A DNA stretch of 64,000 nucleotides from Ostrinia nubilalis (Eukaryota > Arthropoda > Insecta > Lepidoptera > Crambidae). This document shows positions 12,901 through 24,000 of the stretch, in pieces. Every line of letters starts with the position of its first letter. Position 1 is the first letter of the stretch. The DNA lies in the NCBI RefSeq assembly GCF_963855985.1, contig NC_087104.1:806001-870000 (forward strand), read 5' to 3'. The translations under genes and the position numbers were made by a program. Under the pieces are notes generated by a model, which worked only from the letters and a program-made list of their open reading frames with translations, searched no databases and was not told the DNA's origin.

Positions 12901-15785
12901 GTGCGTTTAACGCAGCGGGACTTCCACCCACAAGGTGGTAGCAGGAAGGCGCTGGACGCAGGCCGCTACCAACCGGGTAACATGGAAAGCATTGGGGGAG
13001 GCCTATGTTCAGCAGTGGACGTCCTATGGTTGAGATGATGATGATTACAAGAGCGACATTTAAAGAAAATTTGAAGTATAGAAAAATGTATTTCGAGCAC
13101 TTTTTACCTGTCAATACTGGGTGAAAAAGAATTCAGTTACAATCTTTTGTGAGGTTACAAAATGCATGTTTTTAATAACATGGTAATGTATAACTCAATA
13201 TGGCCATTTTGTTAGATACGCCTTTTCGTGATTCGACCCACGATGTATGTGTAACAATGATTCGCAGAAATGCAAGGTGCTACACATAGCCGCGTCCGCG
13301 CGAGTACTTGAACCGCGGTTCAATGCCGCGTGGCGCGTGCAGCCGGCCTAATGTCACACGGCGCGGCGCATTATGGTCCCCATACATATCAAGCTCATTT
13401 TTCAAACCAAGACTGCTGACCAAGTCTACTTATTCACTTGGTTCCAGATTCAAAATATTCTTTAAGGCCCATTTTATTCACAAAACGTATAAAAGTCATA
13501 ATCCAATACTTAAATATATCCGGTTTCAAAGCAATTGTAATAATACAACAAATACATAATAAATAACATAAATTAATAACCAAGCCTTCAGCTAAGAAAT
13601 CAGAATTTCAGATTTAATCCTCATGTTTCATGAGGTAACTAAATTAACATCATTTGGACAATTTTAATGCACATCCAAACAAATGTTCCAACACAAAAGA
13701 AAAACAAGTGATCAAAAAATACTTTGCGTCAATAGCTACATCTAGATTTTAAATTCTACATAGATTCTCGTCACTCAAAAGCAAATAAATAATGTTTCCA
13801 CTTTACAGAAAAAACTAATCTACATAAATACGAATCTGTTTATTTTTAAGATGTAATTTGGTTATGATGAGTAAATGAGGGCTATCGTTTTTATACGTAG
13901 CAGTTGGCACCCCTGGCGATTGACAGGACCTTACTCTACAGTGGCGCCATCTGATTGACTGCAAATGCGATAGTCCTCCTACCACTTAAGCACTCACCAG
14001 TTGGTGCCACTGTCTTCGCTACTAGCAAGTGACAGGACCTTACTCTACAGTGGCGCTAACTGGTGAGCGCTAAAACGATAGCCCTCATTGAGACGACCTG
14101 AGACCGCTGAGAGTTGACCTCATGAAAACTGACTTATAAATTCGATAGATCACTAATTCAGTTAATGACTCAATCATTTCTATTAACTCTCCTTCGTGGT
14201 TTTTCAGAATCCGATTTGTATATTGGAAAAGAAAAGTGTAAAGTAAGTTCGTGATCTGGTAGAAGGCAAGCAACACAGGCTTGATTGAAGTGCTGCAGTG
14301 GAGAAAAAATAGAATACGTAGGTATATACAAATAACTAAAACCACTGTTCTTAAAGTAAACACCTGTCAGGTTGCTATGCATTGTTTGATTCTATATGCA
14401 CATCACGCCCTAGAGCTTGAATCAACTACCTATTTTCAATAAAAATAAATTAATTCGTGTTGCATCAAATTGTCGTGACGTCAGTTATTACAATTTACTA
14501 AAGAATAAGAAGATGAGAAGACCCAGGGAAAAACATATTATAGGTTTTATCCCGGTTTTTGGAAGGGGGATACGCGTTTTAAGGACTTTCTGTGAACAGA
14601 TCGAAATACACGCGCGCAAAGTCGCGGGCAAAAGCTATTTTATTATTTATTAGGTAGATATCAATAACATTACGAGTGTACGCGGCCCTGAGGGAAGCCT
14701 CGTAACTACCTTTTGTTTGTGTCTCTCTACTAAGATTATGATATTGTCACGCAAGACTTCCTTCTAGCAAAATAGGGACCGCTTGCGTTTTCGGTTGTTT
14801 TGCTACTGTTACAAGTACGTTACAGTAACTACAAGTACTGTTATAAGTAGTAGGTACTGGTAGTACATACAATTTTATACAGGGTGTCCCAAAATTGGCA
14901 TGTCACACTAACACCACAGGTCCTAAGATGAGCCTAAGGCGCATGGAACTATCTAATAAGTCCATTTGTTTAAATAACTAATATCAGTCATATTTCAAAA
15001 CTCATCAAACCTATGGACATTAATAAATAAAAATTATGAAACTTTTCAATGGACATATTAGGTTTGTTCGATGCGTCTTAGGCTCAATTACCTCCTGTGT
15101 CAATGTGTCTGGTAATTTTGGGACAATCTGTATGTATACGATGGTAAGATTAGATAAGTTTGACATAACTTGTAATTATACATGTTACGTTTAAGATTGT
15201 GCAACAATAAAATAATTTCCGAACGAAATTGATAGCTTAAAATGAAATTAATTAAATATCTACTCGATGAAAAAGGTATACAAAATAACGTGTCAGCAAA
15301 AACATTTCTATCAATGACATGTGAATTTCGAGTTCACAGTTCAAGGATGCAAAGAATACAAATATAATCAGCAGCAGTATCAATGATCTAATCATTGTAA
15401 CAGTGAAACAAATAGAAATACTCACAGAAATACCGATTTGATACATTTTCTAAGTTACCTAGTTTATTTGTTAACGTTTTCCGAGAACGGTTTTGAATTT
15501 GAAAAACTAAGAATATTGCTATAAATAATGAGGCTAATTACGAGATACCACTTAAAGGCTAATTTATAATAACGCTTTTAAATATTCTCGTTAGGAAATC
15601 AATATTAATTAATAAAATGGTAGATATTTTATAGTTAGGTACGATAAAAGTTCGCTTCGCATCAAAAGTTATGTAGGTATTTACAACTTACCGTTCAAAG
15701 AATAGATCACTGCCGAACAGCTTTGAATGGTTATTAATAACATCACTAACTGATACATTTTAGTATGTATAGTTATAGCCACCAT
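977..15785 (-). CDS. nrf-6-like: NRF-6-like membrane acyltransferase, copy 1 (3' end outside window)
   Basis: Multi-exon gene read from high to low coordinates; exons 15785-15692, 11609-11470, 7436-7106, 6871-6757, 6652-6565, 5901-5735, 4848-4663, 3189-3016, 2473-2323 and 1163-977, all GT-AG and in phase, giving 544 residues. By alignment with copies 2 and 3, two more exons should lie left of base 1. Start: ATG at 15785; the in-frame ATG at 15758 aligns better with the paralogues' signal peptides. Residues 1-25 are a signal peptide, followed by VIYSLN; residues 30-135 are the NRF domain with paired Cys (GVCVTRTC); then membrane segments begin near residue 160. The HGMR...SH and RWLR motifs and WYLAAD are visible, fitting the acyltransferase-3 superfamily; substrate unknown. 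The usual Gly before the conserved His is Ser. The third and seventh exons each equal two exons of copies 2 and 3. Identity of family is secure; function is inferred from family. Confidence 0.9.
1291..1362 (-). mobile_element. RTE-type LINE 3' end fragment
   Basis: (CAT)n followed by TCAGCCATAG...GGACGTCCACTGCTGAACAT is the antisense of an RTE-clade 3' end (the sense strand ends ...GTCC-TATGGCTGA then (ATG)n). Short truncated copy in an intron of copy 1. Confidence 0.7.
1806..2034. repeat. 121-bp direct duplication inside a dispersed repeat
   Basis: The segment starting TGATGATGGAGTCAGGAGGT occurs at 1806 and 1927, and both copies continue through TTGGGTTCGTTGGATT-like and AGCACTTTRGTGCTA parts. 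It belongs to a longer dispersed sequence reaching back to about 1625. Intronic in copy 1. Confidence 0.65.
2071..2312. repeat. Inverted-repeat element next to a splice donor
   Basis: Arms of about 100 bases (2071-2172 and 2211-2312) are near-perfect reverse complements, including AACATAGCATACAATAATTT-type sequence, around a 40-base loop. The right arm ends about 10 bases from the donor of copy 1's exon at 2323-2473. Confidence 0.8.
2872..2917 (-). pseudogene. Duplicated 3' end of a copy 1 exon with its donor
   Basis: This segment repeats 3006-3053, the 3' end of exon 3189-3016 plus its splice donor, with a 2-base deletion and a few substitutions. On the minus strand it still ends in CCCGGA followed by GTGAGT. 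The deletion breaks the frame. It is a partial local duplication, lying in the following intron. Confidence 0.75.
3254..3963. mobile_element. 710-bp palindromic MITE with TA duplication
   Basis: Ends read CAGTGTGAGTCACGTTAAAG and its reverse complement; TA flanks both ends (3252-3253, 3964-3965). Arms of about 265 bases (to 3520, and from 3697) are near-identical reverse complements. TA duplication fits the Tc1/mariner superfamily. No transposase is seen. Intronic in copy 1. Confidence 0.85.
4296..4617 (+). mobile_element. tRNA-headed SINE
   Basis: The head has an A-box-like TGGTCTAGTGGT and a degenerate B box, then a body shared with 52360-52515 (CATAACAACAATGTTAACAG-like) and a tail CATCAGGTGAGATACAGGCC...AAAATAAAA, which also occurs alone at 29246-29297 and, inverted, at 35985-36015. 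Ends close to the donor of copy 1's exon at 4663. Confidence 0.7.
5354..5520 (-). mobile_element. Helitron-like fragment
   Basis: Reverse complement of the sequence at 23120-23342: a GCGGG-rich 3' end ending AAAGCTAA, CGCGCGCG core, and AAACCATTAAACCGATTTTG start. I recall this as the widespread lepidopteran Lep1-like Helitron class; the class assignment is from memory. Confidence 0.6.
5538..5722. mobile_element. PIF/Harbinger-like MITE beside a splice donor
   Basis: Terminal repeats GGCTGGTTTTAGTGTCACGC flanked by TAA on both sides (5535-5537, 5723-5725); 185 bp, non-coding. A 3-bp TAA duplication fits PIF/Harbinger. The right duplication is followed after three bases by the donor (5729-5734) of copy 1's exon 5735-5901. 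Confidence 0.8.
8129..8242 (-). mobile_element. RTE-type LINE 3' end fragment (CGAA tail family)
   Basis: (CGTT)n, then TTTTAGCCAAAAGACGTCCA and continuing antisense coding for the C-terminal tail of the RTE protein. Truncated; differs from the (CAT)n family in its tail. Confidence 0.7.
8676..8740 (-). mobile_element. SINE fragment
   Basis: Matches the inner part of the tRNA-headed SINE at 25633-25910 (TTGGACATTT, then ATACATAGTAACACCCAGAC). Truncated by the adjacent LINE. Confidence 0.55.
8750..9436 (-). mobile_element. RTE-clade LINE, internally deleted, reverse transcriptase fragment
   Basis: Read on the minus strand: RGVRQGDVISPKLF, then LRFADDIVVMAE, where FADD is the reverse-transcriptase catalytic box, up to VDNY at about 9070. 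There a deletion joins it, out of frame, to the C-terminal part (GHIARRDDGRWGRKFLEW, GRPPTRWTDDLVKVAG, ...VQQWTSFG then stop at about 8770). The tail is (CGAA)n-like. The 5' endonuclease part is missing, so it cannot be autonomous. Confidence 0.85.
10436..10562 (+). repeat. Dispersed repeat, copy a
   Basis: Shares TTTCCCTCACA and TGGCCATTTCTTCCGAAAAA with 12177-12312 in the same orientation. About 130 bp; class unknown. Intronic in copy 1. Confidence 0.6.
11040..11105 (+). mobile_element. RTE-type LINE 3' end fragment (CGAA tail family)
   Basis: GGAAAACCTTGGGAGAGGCC, GTCCAGCAGTGGACGTCATT, then (CGAA)n. Sense orientation, about 65 bases. Confidence 0.7.
12177..12312 (+). repeat. Dispersed repeat, copy b
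   Basis: Partner of 10436-10562, slightly longer in the middle. Class unknown. Confidence 0.6.
12365..12485 (+). mobile_element. Non-LTR retrotransposon 3' tail
   Basis: CATAAGGGCTACCTTTT..., CATAAGTGCCACTTGTGGTC, then AATAAATATTTTTGATTTTG. The same tail is at 34425-34545. Ends in a GATTTT microrepeat typical of LINE insertion ends. Confidence 0.6.
12896..13048 (+). mobile_element. RTE-type LINE 3' end fragment (ATG tail family)
   Basis: Sense-strand 3' end: CACCCACAAGGTGGTAGC..., GGGGGAGGCCTATGTTCAGC, stop, then GATGATGATGATT. 5' truncated. Confidence 0.75.
13876..14087. mobile_element. MITE with GAGGGCTATCG ends
   Basis: TGAGGGCTATCGTTTTTA at the left and AAAACGATAGCCCTCA at the right. 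Inside, GTGACAGGACCTTACTCTAC-like sequence occurs twice in direct orientation. No ORF. Intronic in copy 1. Confidence 0.75.
14525..14652 (+). mobile_element. Helitron-like 3' fragment
   Basis: TTTTATCCCGGTTTTTGGAA, an acidic-looking CGCGTT core and the end CGCGGGCAAAAGCTATTTT match the ends at 23120-23342 and 36029-36240. Confidence 0.6.
14880..15130. mobile_element. CAGGGTGT-end palindromic MITE
   Basis: Ends CAGGGTGTCCCAAAATTGGC and its diverged complement, flanked by TA. Long imperfect arms (ACACCACAGGT...CCTAAGRYG). Tc1/mariner-like by TA duplication. Intronic in copy 1. Confidence 0.7.
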
Positions 15786-16060
15786 CTTGTAAAAATTGTA
15801 TTTAAATAAAACAAAAAAACTCCCACCAAAAACTTTTGACACTTTCGGAATTCGCGACTTTGAAAATTTTAAACGTCAATTTTTTTTAATCGTATTGTGT
15901 GTGATACTTTTTTTTACGACGGAGGTAGTTAACCGTATTGTCCAGTCTCTTGACTGCCAGTGATGAATGTGTGAGATGTGGTTTATCCTTGTTGGTCTAG
16001 TTGTGGGGCCGACCTCTGCGGCGCGTCCACTGCTATTGAGCTGTGACGTGTCGCTTGCGA

Positions 16061-16323
16061 TTTATTCCACTTTGTTCACATGGGTGAAGAAAGTGATTAA
16101 TTCACCCAGGTATTTGCATCTGTTCACCGGGGTGATTTAATCCACTTTGTTCACATGGGTGAAGAAAGTGATTATTTCACCCAGGTATTTGCATCTGTTC
16201 ACCGGAGTGAATTAATTTCTAAGTCGACTCAATTGGAAAATGAAGTTGGGTGAAATATGTAGTTTCGAGGTGAAATTAGGACACTAAAAATTCCACTTCA
16301 CCCAGGTGAACCAAGTGGAATAA
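16061..16323. mobile_element. MITE with internal 75-bp tandem duplication
   Basis: Ends TTTATTCCACTTKGTTCAC are inverted (16061 and 16323). CCACTTTGTTCACATGGGTG recurs at 16067 and 16142, a 75-base tandem copy. Lies between the divergent copies 1 and 2. Confidence 0.7.
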
Positions 16324-17587
16324 AGCCTCCGACGCACGCATCTGATGGTATGGACGAACAATTAAACGTCATGATAATTGAAGCGTAACGGAAGTGAGTT
16401 GGATAATTTTTACGTTTTAAATTGTTAATAAAAAATATCTTAAAGTATTTTACAGGCTTTGTTGACCTTTAAAGAGCTTCTCCTGCTTCAAGTTTTTAAA
16501 AACGATATACCTATTAGTGATTCTATAATCAACTACCATTCACGATCAATAAAAGTCAGTTTCCTTGGTAACTTTGGCTAGGTACATGAATATTACTGGG
16601 TTTTTTACAGGATTTTTTCCATGAATAATAATACTCGAAAAGACTTTAAAAAATTGCATACAAAATTTTAAAATCGGAAACGGAAGCTAAACTGTCTCAT
16701 TATTCATTATAAATTACTGTAAACAGAAAGATAAGCTTTTTTGTCACCTCCATAAAAGTCACGGCGACAAAAGTCACCCGTCGCGAGCCCTAAGTACGAG
16801 TACCTATACAGGATGGAAACGATAAGTGATCTAACTCGATTATTTTTAAACTAAACAAGATATTAAAAAAACTAGTTACTGATCCTGAAAGTGCTTCATT
16901 AGCTCTATAAAACGGTAGGTATCAATAGTTACAGAATAAACTGGATCTATCCGAAAATTCAATGTTTCCAGCTTCCATACTAAATGTATGCCAGCCACAT
17001 AATATGTATTTTTTTTTATAAAATAATAAACTCTTAAAATAAACTCGTAAATTGCATCCTTATTTAAAATTATTTATAAATTGTAACAGTTTTACTTTTC
17101 CTATCATGTTAAATAGACGTTTCTCTTTCTCCAAATAAAGTCTCTCATCATGCTTTCAGAATACTGGTCTTAGTAACGTCTCTCAAATTCTACTATATTT
17201 TGATGGAAGCGTGCCCTTTGGGTCTTCCGAATAAGCCCATGTATCCCAATAAGAATGTATAACGTACATGTTTCCCTAAACACAAGAGAGGATAAGATAA
17301 GAGGGACACTCTTTTGTATGATGATGGAAAATTTCAAATCGCTGTAACTTCTTAAAAAGCAACTATTTTTGTTTTGTAATCGCACTTTTTTGTATATATT
17401 TGCATAAATAATTAAAATATATTAAGTAAAACCCATGCGCAAAAATAATATTTTTTTGTTGACCGGTGATATTACAATTGACGAGCCAACAGTCGGTAGC
17501 ACCTTCCTTGTGCAAGTTCTTTAAAAATACGGTTGTTTAAACGAATAGTACGTCGGGAATTTCAACGAGTGACTTACGCAGTAGGGT

Positions 17588-17890
17588 GGAGTGAATTCAC
17601 AAATGCAGTCAGAGTCATCAAAACACATCACCAACAAAAGAATTAGTCATTAGGGCCCCCGCTGAAAATCAGTTTCAAGACAAGCCCTGGCGGTCTTGAT
17701 GTACGCTGAGCGGGTGCCTTTTTGTCAGAGGGGCACAAGCAGTTAATTGTCCACTTGTTTATTTCTCTCTGTTTTAATCTATGTCTTGCCTGCTTGTACC
17801 TATACCTTTCTTGCAAAAAAAAAGTTTTTTATTATATTCTATTATATATGTATTCATTGATGCCTCCGACTGCATTTGTGAACACTAAGT
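17588..17890. repeat. Inverted-repeat element upstream of copy 2
   Basis: TTCACAAATGCAGTCAGAG near 17593-17611 is reverse-complemented at 17865-17884. The interior contains CCCCGCTGAAAATCAG and GTACGCTGAGCGGGTGCC. Right end about 100 bases before the possible TATA element of copy 2. Confidence 0.5.
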
Positions 17891-17986
17891 TGATTTGTTT
17901 TTATCTTTTTAGTTGATTTTTACGCAATTTAATTTATGATTTTCTATAAGTATTGTTAGGTTAGGTTCAGACTCGAGACTTTAATC

Positions 17987-17996
17987 TATATTTAAA
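17987..17996 (+). promoter_or_regulatory. Possible TATA element of copy 2
   Basis: TATATTTAAA lies 61 bases upstream of the copy 2 ATG, which would leave a 5' UTR of roughly 30-40 bases. In AT-rich DNA this is weak evidence; no transcript start can be seen. Confidence 0.25.
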
Positions 17997-18056
17997 TTAG
18001 AATACTGCTACTATAACAATTAAGTGAGTAGTGTAGTGAAGAGAAAAACGCACAAA

Positions 18057-21000
18057 ATGGAGAAACTGGTGCTCCTCGGCTTAGTGTTGCTCGCACAACA
18101 AGCTGCATCCCAAAATGTGATCTACAAACTAAGCAGTAAGTATCAATATAATAGTTAGGTACTAGTCCTTTCGACGAACATTTTCGAGAGAAAACACATT
18201 TACTACCAAAAGCATAAAAGTGAACCAAAAAATCATACTCAATAGGTCTTTAGTTATTATTTCGACATAAGAGATAGACTATGTACTTTTCCCATAAATT
18301 ATGTCAAATTAAACTATCAAAACTGGTTCTACGGTTTATAGTAGACGAGTTTATGAGTAACACACAATTATTATTTTCCCTTTTTTTATACTAACAATTT
18401 TTTTTAATTCAAGTAATTTTTTTTTCGCTATTTAAAAATATTTTGCTATTTAGAAAAATCATTTTTAAATTTTCATTGATTTTCATTATAGAAGAGGAAT
18501 TCAGCCGCATGCCGCCCAAGTTCCACGCGGACCGTTTCTTGCGCTGCATGGGCGGGCGCGGAGGCGTGTACTGCACCGCATACGCCGACGTCGTCGCCGA
18601 CGCGCCGAGCGAGCTGCTCGACATGATGCGGGTGAGCCAGGGATGTTATGGATATCCGTAACCGTAACCAAAACTATCGGATATCCGAAAAAAAAAATCC
18701 GATATCCATAACCGAAACTTCATATCTATAACATCCCTGATGGATATGAAGTTTCGGTTATGGATACGGTTACGGATATTACAATAATATTATACCGGTT
18801 TCGGTTACGGTTACGGATATGAAATCATTTCGGATTATCCGAAAGTTTCGGATAATTTCGGTTACGGATATTAGAACTTTAAAAATGGTAAAATTCAAAT
18901 AGCAAGATGCTGCGCGACCCATATAGCCACTTTATGTACTATGACGACACCTATGATAAGGTAAAACAGGCGGGGATATTATATGATGCCAGGGACTCCG
19001 CCTTTAAATCCGAAACTTTTGAATCGGTTTCGGTTACGGTTACGGATATCCATAACATACCTGGTGAGGACTCCCAGAATGTTGCATGATTTCATCACTC
19101 AGCAACCTTAATAGATTCTGTCCTTAGTCTAAATATTGAAATTCTTCGAAACAAACGCCTTCATTATATTTTTCAGCTCAAACTCGGTATCTGTCATCAG
19201 CATCATCATTATTTCAGCCATACGACGTCCACTGCTGAACATAGGCCGCCCCCAATGCTTTCCATGTTGATCGATTGGTAGCGGCCTGCGTCCAGCGCTT
19301 CCCTGCTATTTTTATGATGTCATCGATCGGTCCACCTTGTGGGTGCCACGCTGCGTTTTCCGGTACGCGGCCTCCATTCCAGAACCTTGCAACCCCATCG
19401 GCCGTCAGTTCTGCGTACCATGTGCCCTCCCCATTGCCACTTCAGCTTGCTAATGTCGCATGTGTTTTCCAATTTTACACATATTTTATTCATCTCCCGC
19501 AGGCGTACTCAGCGCACTCAGTCACGCACTACAACTATACGAATTTGCGATACGGTTTGTGTCTCACGCAAGAATGCCGGTCATTCTACGACGGCAGTGA
19601 CAACGAAGCAGATCTCAAGACGTCGTCTGAAGCCTGCCTCAACCACTCTCTGTCTGCTGAGTATGGTCTGAAGACTCGTGTCACAGAGGTTAGTCTGGAA
19701 TTGTACCATTCTCCATCTAATTGCAACATTTAGATATTTCTAGTACCCAAGGTGCCGACTACTAACCGGTGGTGGAAACTCCCCAGGTTTTCGTGTGGGT
19801 TCGAACCCCATGTCTCATCCTACCGTCTCGGAAACGGAGGTATGTAAAGACCATTTTGGTACAAAAAATAATAAAGTGAATATTCATATTTGGCTATGTA
19901 CCTACAATGATCGCGCCAATACAATAATTGCAAAACCTAATACCTGAACTTAGTCTTTCACTTGCTCCATTTTTTTTTATAATACGCCAACAATAAATAG
20001 TATAGAAGTTTGAAAAGAACTAATTTGGGGACAGTGATGGCTGTAGACTTTTGCCCGTTTCAAGCACTGAATGCGTAAAACTGTAAACAACTGTACCTAC
20101 CTCTAGCATGAACAACTTTTTTCTTCGAATCGTATGCGTATTCGACAAAATTCGATACTCAACCTTCGAATTAAATGATAACGTAATAATTTTGATTCTC
20201 AAAATAAGTTTCGTGCACCCATTTCTCATACTAAGTTCAGTTTACGACACGTTCACAAGGGCGCTGTTGTAGTTTTCTCGTACTAAATCTTTTGATGGCG
20301 ATTCGAATACGCAAACGATTCGAACTCGAAAGTTTTTCGTGCTAGCTGTACTGATTCATGTACGAGTTTGTCCAGGTAAACTGCTACTTCGAGGGGAAGA
20401 GCAAGTACTCAGTGGACTGGATGGACCGGCTGGTGGCGCTGCTGCTGCTCGGATTCCTAGCGCTCAACGTACTAGGCACTGCGTACGGTCAGCTCAGGGA
20501 CCGGACAAAGCCAGGTATTTAATTAGTAGCGTAGTCTTTATTAACTCACGAGATATAAAGCTTTTTGGCTTACACTGCATATTTTGTAATTTATTACTGA
20601 CAGACAGTATGATAAAACGAGCATAATAAAGAAATGTTAAAGAAACAAAAACAGAGTGTTGACGCGCCCGACTCTTATCAATTATAATTATAATTATTTT
20701 TTATTTACTGCAAGGCTGCAAGGAACATGTCCGTTGTATGTTGATGACGTAGGTAACAAAAAACGATGTAAGTAGATTTAGAACCAAATCACACGGAGCG
20801 GTGTGACAACCGTAAACCATTTGCCGCATTGGCAACCACAGGGAAAGTGATGCGGAGCTTGGTATTTGGCAGAATGGCACCGACTTCGAGAATATGAACC
20901 ATGGTCATATATTTATCCTAATAAATAATTAACGTAATTATTTAAATACATTTTAGTGGATTTTTTTGGAGGCGGCTTAGTTTTTGAAGTCGTTTTCTTT

Positions 21001-24000
21001 AAACGCAGTTTTTGTATGTAGATTCAGTTTCACCGCGCCATGTGGTTTGGCTCTAGTCTTGCAGCTTGCCATTGCGTCAAAATAAATGATCGCTTCATTT
21101 CAACTTTCATAAATACGTTATAAAATTTTCAGCAAATCCCATACTAATGGCATTTTCTCTCAGTGAGAATTGGAAACGAATGAAAGAGCCTTCATCGTCG
21201 GATCCCAAAATGAAACAGCTCCGGCAGCTCAACGGAATGAAGTAATCAAAATATTAATAAAAAATTATAAAAACACCCTACTAGATTTTAAACTTTCGCG
21301 TTCCATTTCAACTAAAATAGTAAGACACTAAAATAAACAATAAAATAGCGAGCCGCCAGTCTGCTTGTGACCACGGCTGCAGCATCATAGCCGAAACGTC
21401 ATAATGTAACTCATTAATAAACGTCGCGTTAAGACCCGTGTCTTACTATTTTAGTATAAAAATACTGCTGGTCCTTGTACGAGTATGTACCTAGTTTTTC
21501 TTGAAAACAAACACTTAACTATTTGTATCATTTTCCTGGTGTCTATTATATTTAACCTAAAAACCATTCAGTTAACTTTTAATCCACAGGGTGATGAGTG
21601 CGATCCTCTCAGTGCTAGGTCACGCAGCCTTGCCTCTTTTCTCTACTATCGAAAATACCAACTGGTTGGAAAAGGTAATTTTAACTACCTACTCAATCTT
21701 TATCTAGCAAAAATTTGTTTGTAATAAAAGCCATCAATTTATAACATTCGTTGATGTTGTTGAAACTCCATAAATTAGTGTTCAAGACCTAACGCGATAG
21801 GCTAGGAACTTCTAAGGCTTTGTTTGTGAAGAAATAACAGAATCGCTTCGTTTACCTCGCCTTAAACTTCAGGGCTAATATTTAAACTCACAATATTGCA
21901 CTTTATTTCTAAACTTCGTCCTCAATAGCCTCAATGCCCTCAATCAACCTTCCAAGTTTTTGTCTTAGAGCAAAACCTCCAGCAATTTTTGTCCAGACAC
22001 GTCTGGCAGGTGCCTTTTAATAATATGTCAGAAAAATGCTTTCCACTCTCTACTTATGAATCCGTTTCTAGCATATTTCGTACGTTCTGTTATACAGGGT
22101 GTCCCAGAATGGGTGAATCAAACTGATAGGGGAAGTAGCTCTACTAATGTACTATCCCTAAAAAATATGAAAAAAAATAAAGAGCATAAAGGAAAAAAAT
22201 TTTTTTTTGAAAAAGTGAAAATAAATCAGCTTTGCCTAAGTATCTGGCTATAATTGCTGCGTTTGGAGTTTATTTGTACTTTTTTCTTACTAATATTAAT
22301 TGTACATGATCGCTTCGTTTATCTGTAAACAAACTTTTGAAAATAATGACTAGATTTCGAGTTTAGAGCACTTTATTTAAAAAATTCCGAACTATTTTTT
22401 TTTTTCATATTTTTTAGGGATAGTACATTAGTAGAGCTACCTCCCCTAGCAGTTTGATTCACCCATCCTGGGACACCCTGTATGTATATTTGTTTTTTTA
22501 TCTTGTCATATTTGCTCGCAGGTTTATGATCACCCCATGGCCAAGTTTATGCTGCACGGGCATCTGTTGATGGCGACCTTTTTTCTGATATCGGGGCTGC
22601 TGCTCGCGTATAACACTCAAGTGATGGCTGAGAAAGTGACTCTTTCCTGGAAGATTCTGCCGAGGGCTATCTTTAATAGGTGGCTGAGGTAAGTAATGCT
22701 ATTTTCATTTCTATTTTTTGTCCGTATTACCAGTATTACCGACACTCGGTGAAATGACGAACTGGTTAAGGTTGCGAGAAGCACCTAGAGGCGGGTAGTG
22801 CAGGACCTGACCGCTCATTGTGGAACCTTTGTCCAGCAGTGGATGGCATTTAGCTGAAACGAGCCATTGAGTTATAATGTACTACGTAGTAATATTACTT
22901 CATTTACTTCAATGAAACGAGCACTGGAATTTGGGTACTCTACGAAACTCGTTCCTCAAAAATTGGTGGTGAAATTTTCCGTGAGGGTGCAATTTAGTCA
23001 AATCTGTCAAAACTACCATTTACTATTCGCAGGTTGACACCAATGTGCATGGTGTTCATATCAATAACAGCCACTTTTATGAGGTTTGCTGATTATGGGC
23101 CTTTTGGGCAGGTAAGAATCTATACTAATATTATAAATGCGAAAGTAACTCTGTCTGTCTGTCCCGCTTTCACGCCTAAACCACTGAACCGATTTTGATG
23201 AAATTTGGCATAGAGATAGTTTGAGTCCCGGGAAAGGATATAGAATAGTTTTTATCCTGGTTTTTGAAACAGGGACGCGCGCGATAGTTTTTCTGTGACA
23301 GACAAAATTCCACGCGGGCGAAGCCGCGGGCGGAAAGCTAGTTTATTATAGTATTCAATTGTTTTCTATGTATAACATGTAACGGTATGTATTTACAAAA
23401 AAAAGTATGTTTATATTATCCGTTGTGACTTGTGCCCCGTAGTACAAGCTTTGCTTATTTTGGGACTAGTTAGTTTCATGGCGCAGTGTATACAATTCGT
23501 AAGGTTAAAACAGTCGATGGTCTGAACAAATTCAATGTCTACAAAGAATAAAATATTTTATTACTATTAATACCTACGTGATCTGAATTTATTTGGTTCT
23601 TATTACAGATTATAGGTCTGGAAGCGCAGGACTGCCGTAACTACTGGCTCTATAACTTGTTCCACCTGCACAATTTCAATGACCACTCACAGTGCCTCCT
23701 TCAGACCTGGTAGGTACAACTTTTAGGACAAAGTCTAATACCAACGATCTCTATAAGGCCTCAGCCTCGAACTTAGCGGGCAGCGGCGCGGGAGCGGCGG
23801 CGGGGCGGGAGCGGCAGGATCTTATGCGTAAAATCAAATAGACCGGTTCTCGAAAACAGCGGCGCGGCAGCGGCGCCGGAGCGGGCAACGAGCGGGTAGC
23901 GGCGAGGGAGCGGGCAACGAGCGGGCAGCGCACTCCTCGTTTATTCCCGATGTCCCCCACTATTTGTCCACCACCGGTGGACATCGAGAAAAAAAGTTGC

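Larger units (their letters stand above)
11610..15691. other. First intron of copy 1
   Basis: About 4.1 kb with a dispersed repeat (12177-12312), two LINE tails, two MITEs (13876-14087, 14880-15130) and a Helitron-like end (14525-14652). No coding exon of another gene is visible; 13100-13870 and 15140-15690 hold nothing I recognise. Confidence 0.6.
15786..18056. other. Shared upstream region between copies 1 and 2
   Basis: About 2.3 kb between divergent start codons. It holds no ORF with recognisable homology. Two inverted-repeat elements (16061-16323 and 17588-17890) take up part of it; the second ends about 100 bases before the possible TATA element of copy 2. The region 15900-16060 resembles a dispersed lepidopteran repeat with a CTCTGCGGCGCGTCC-type core. 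Promoters for both genes must lie here or inside 5' UTRs. Confidence 0.6.
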
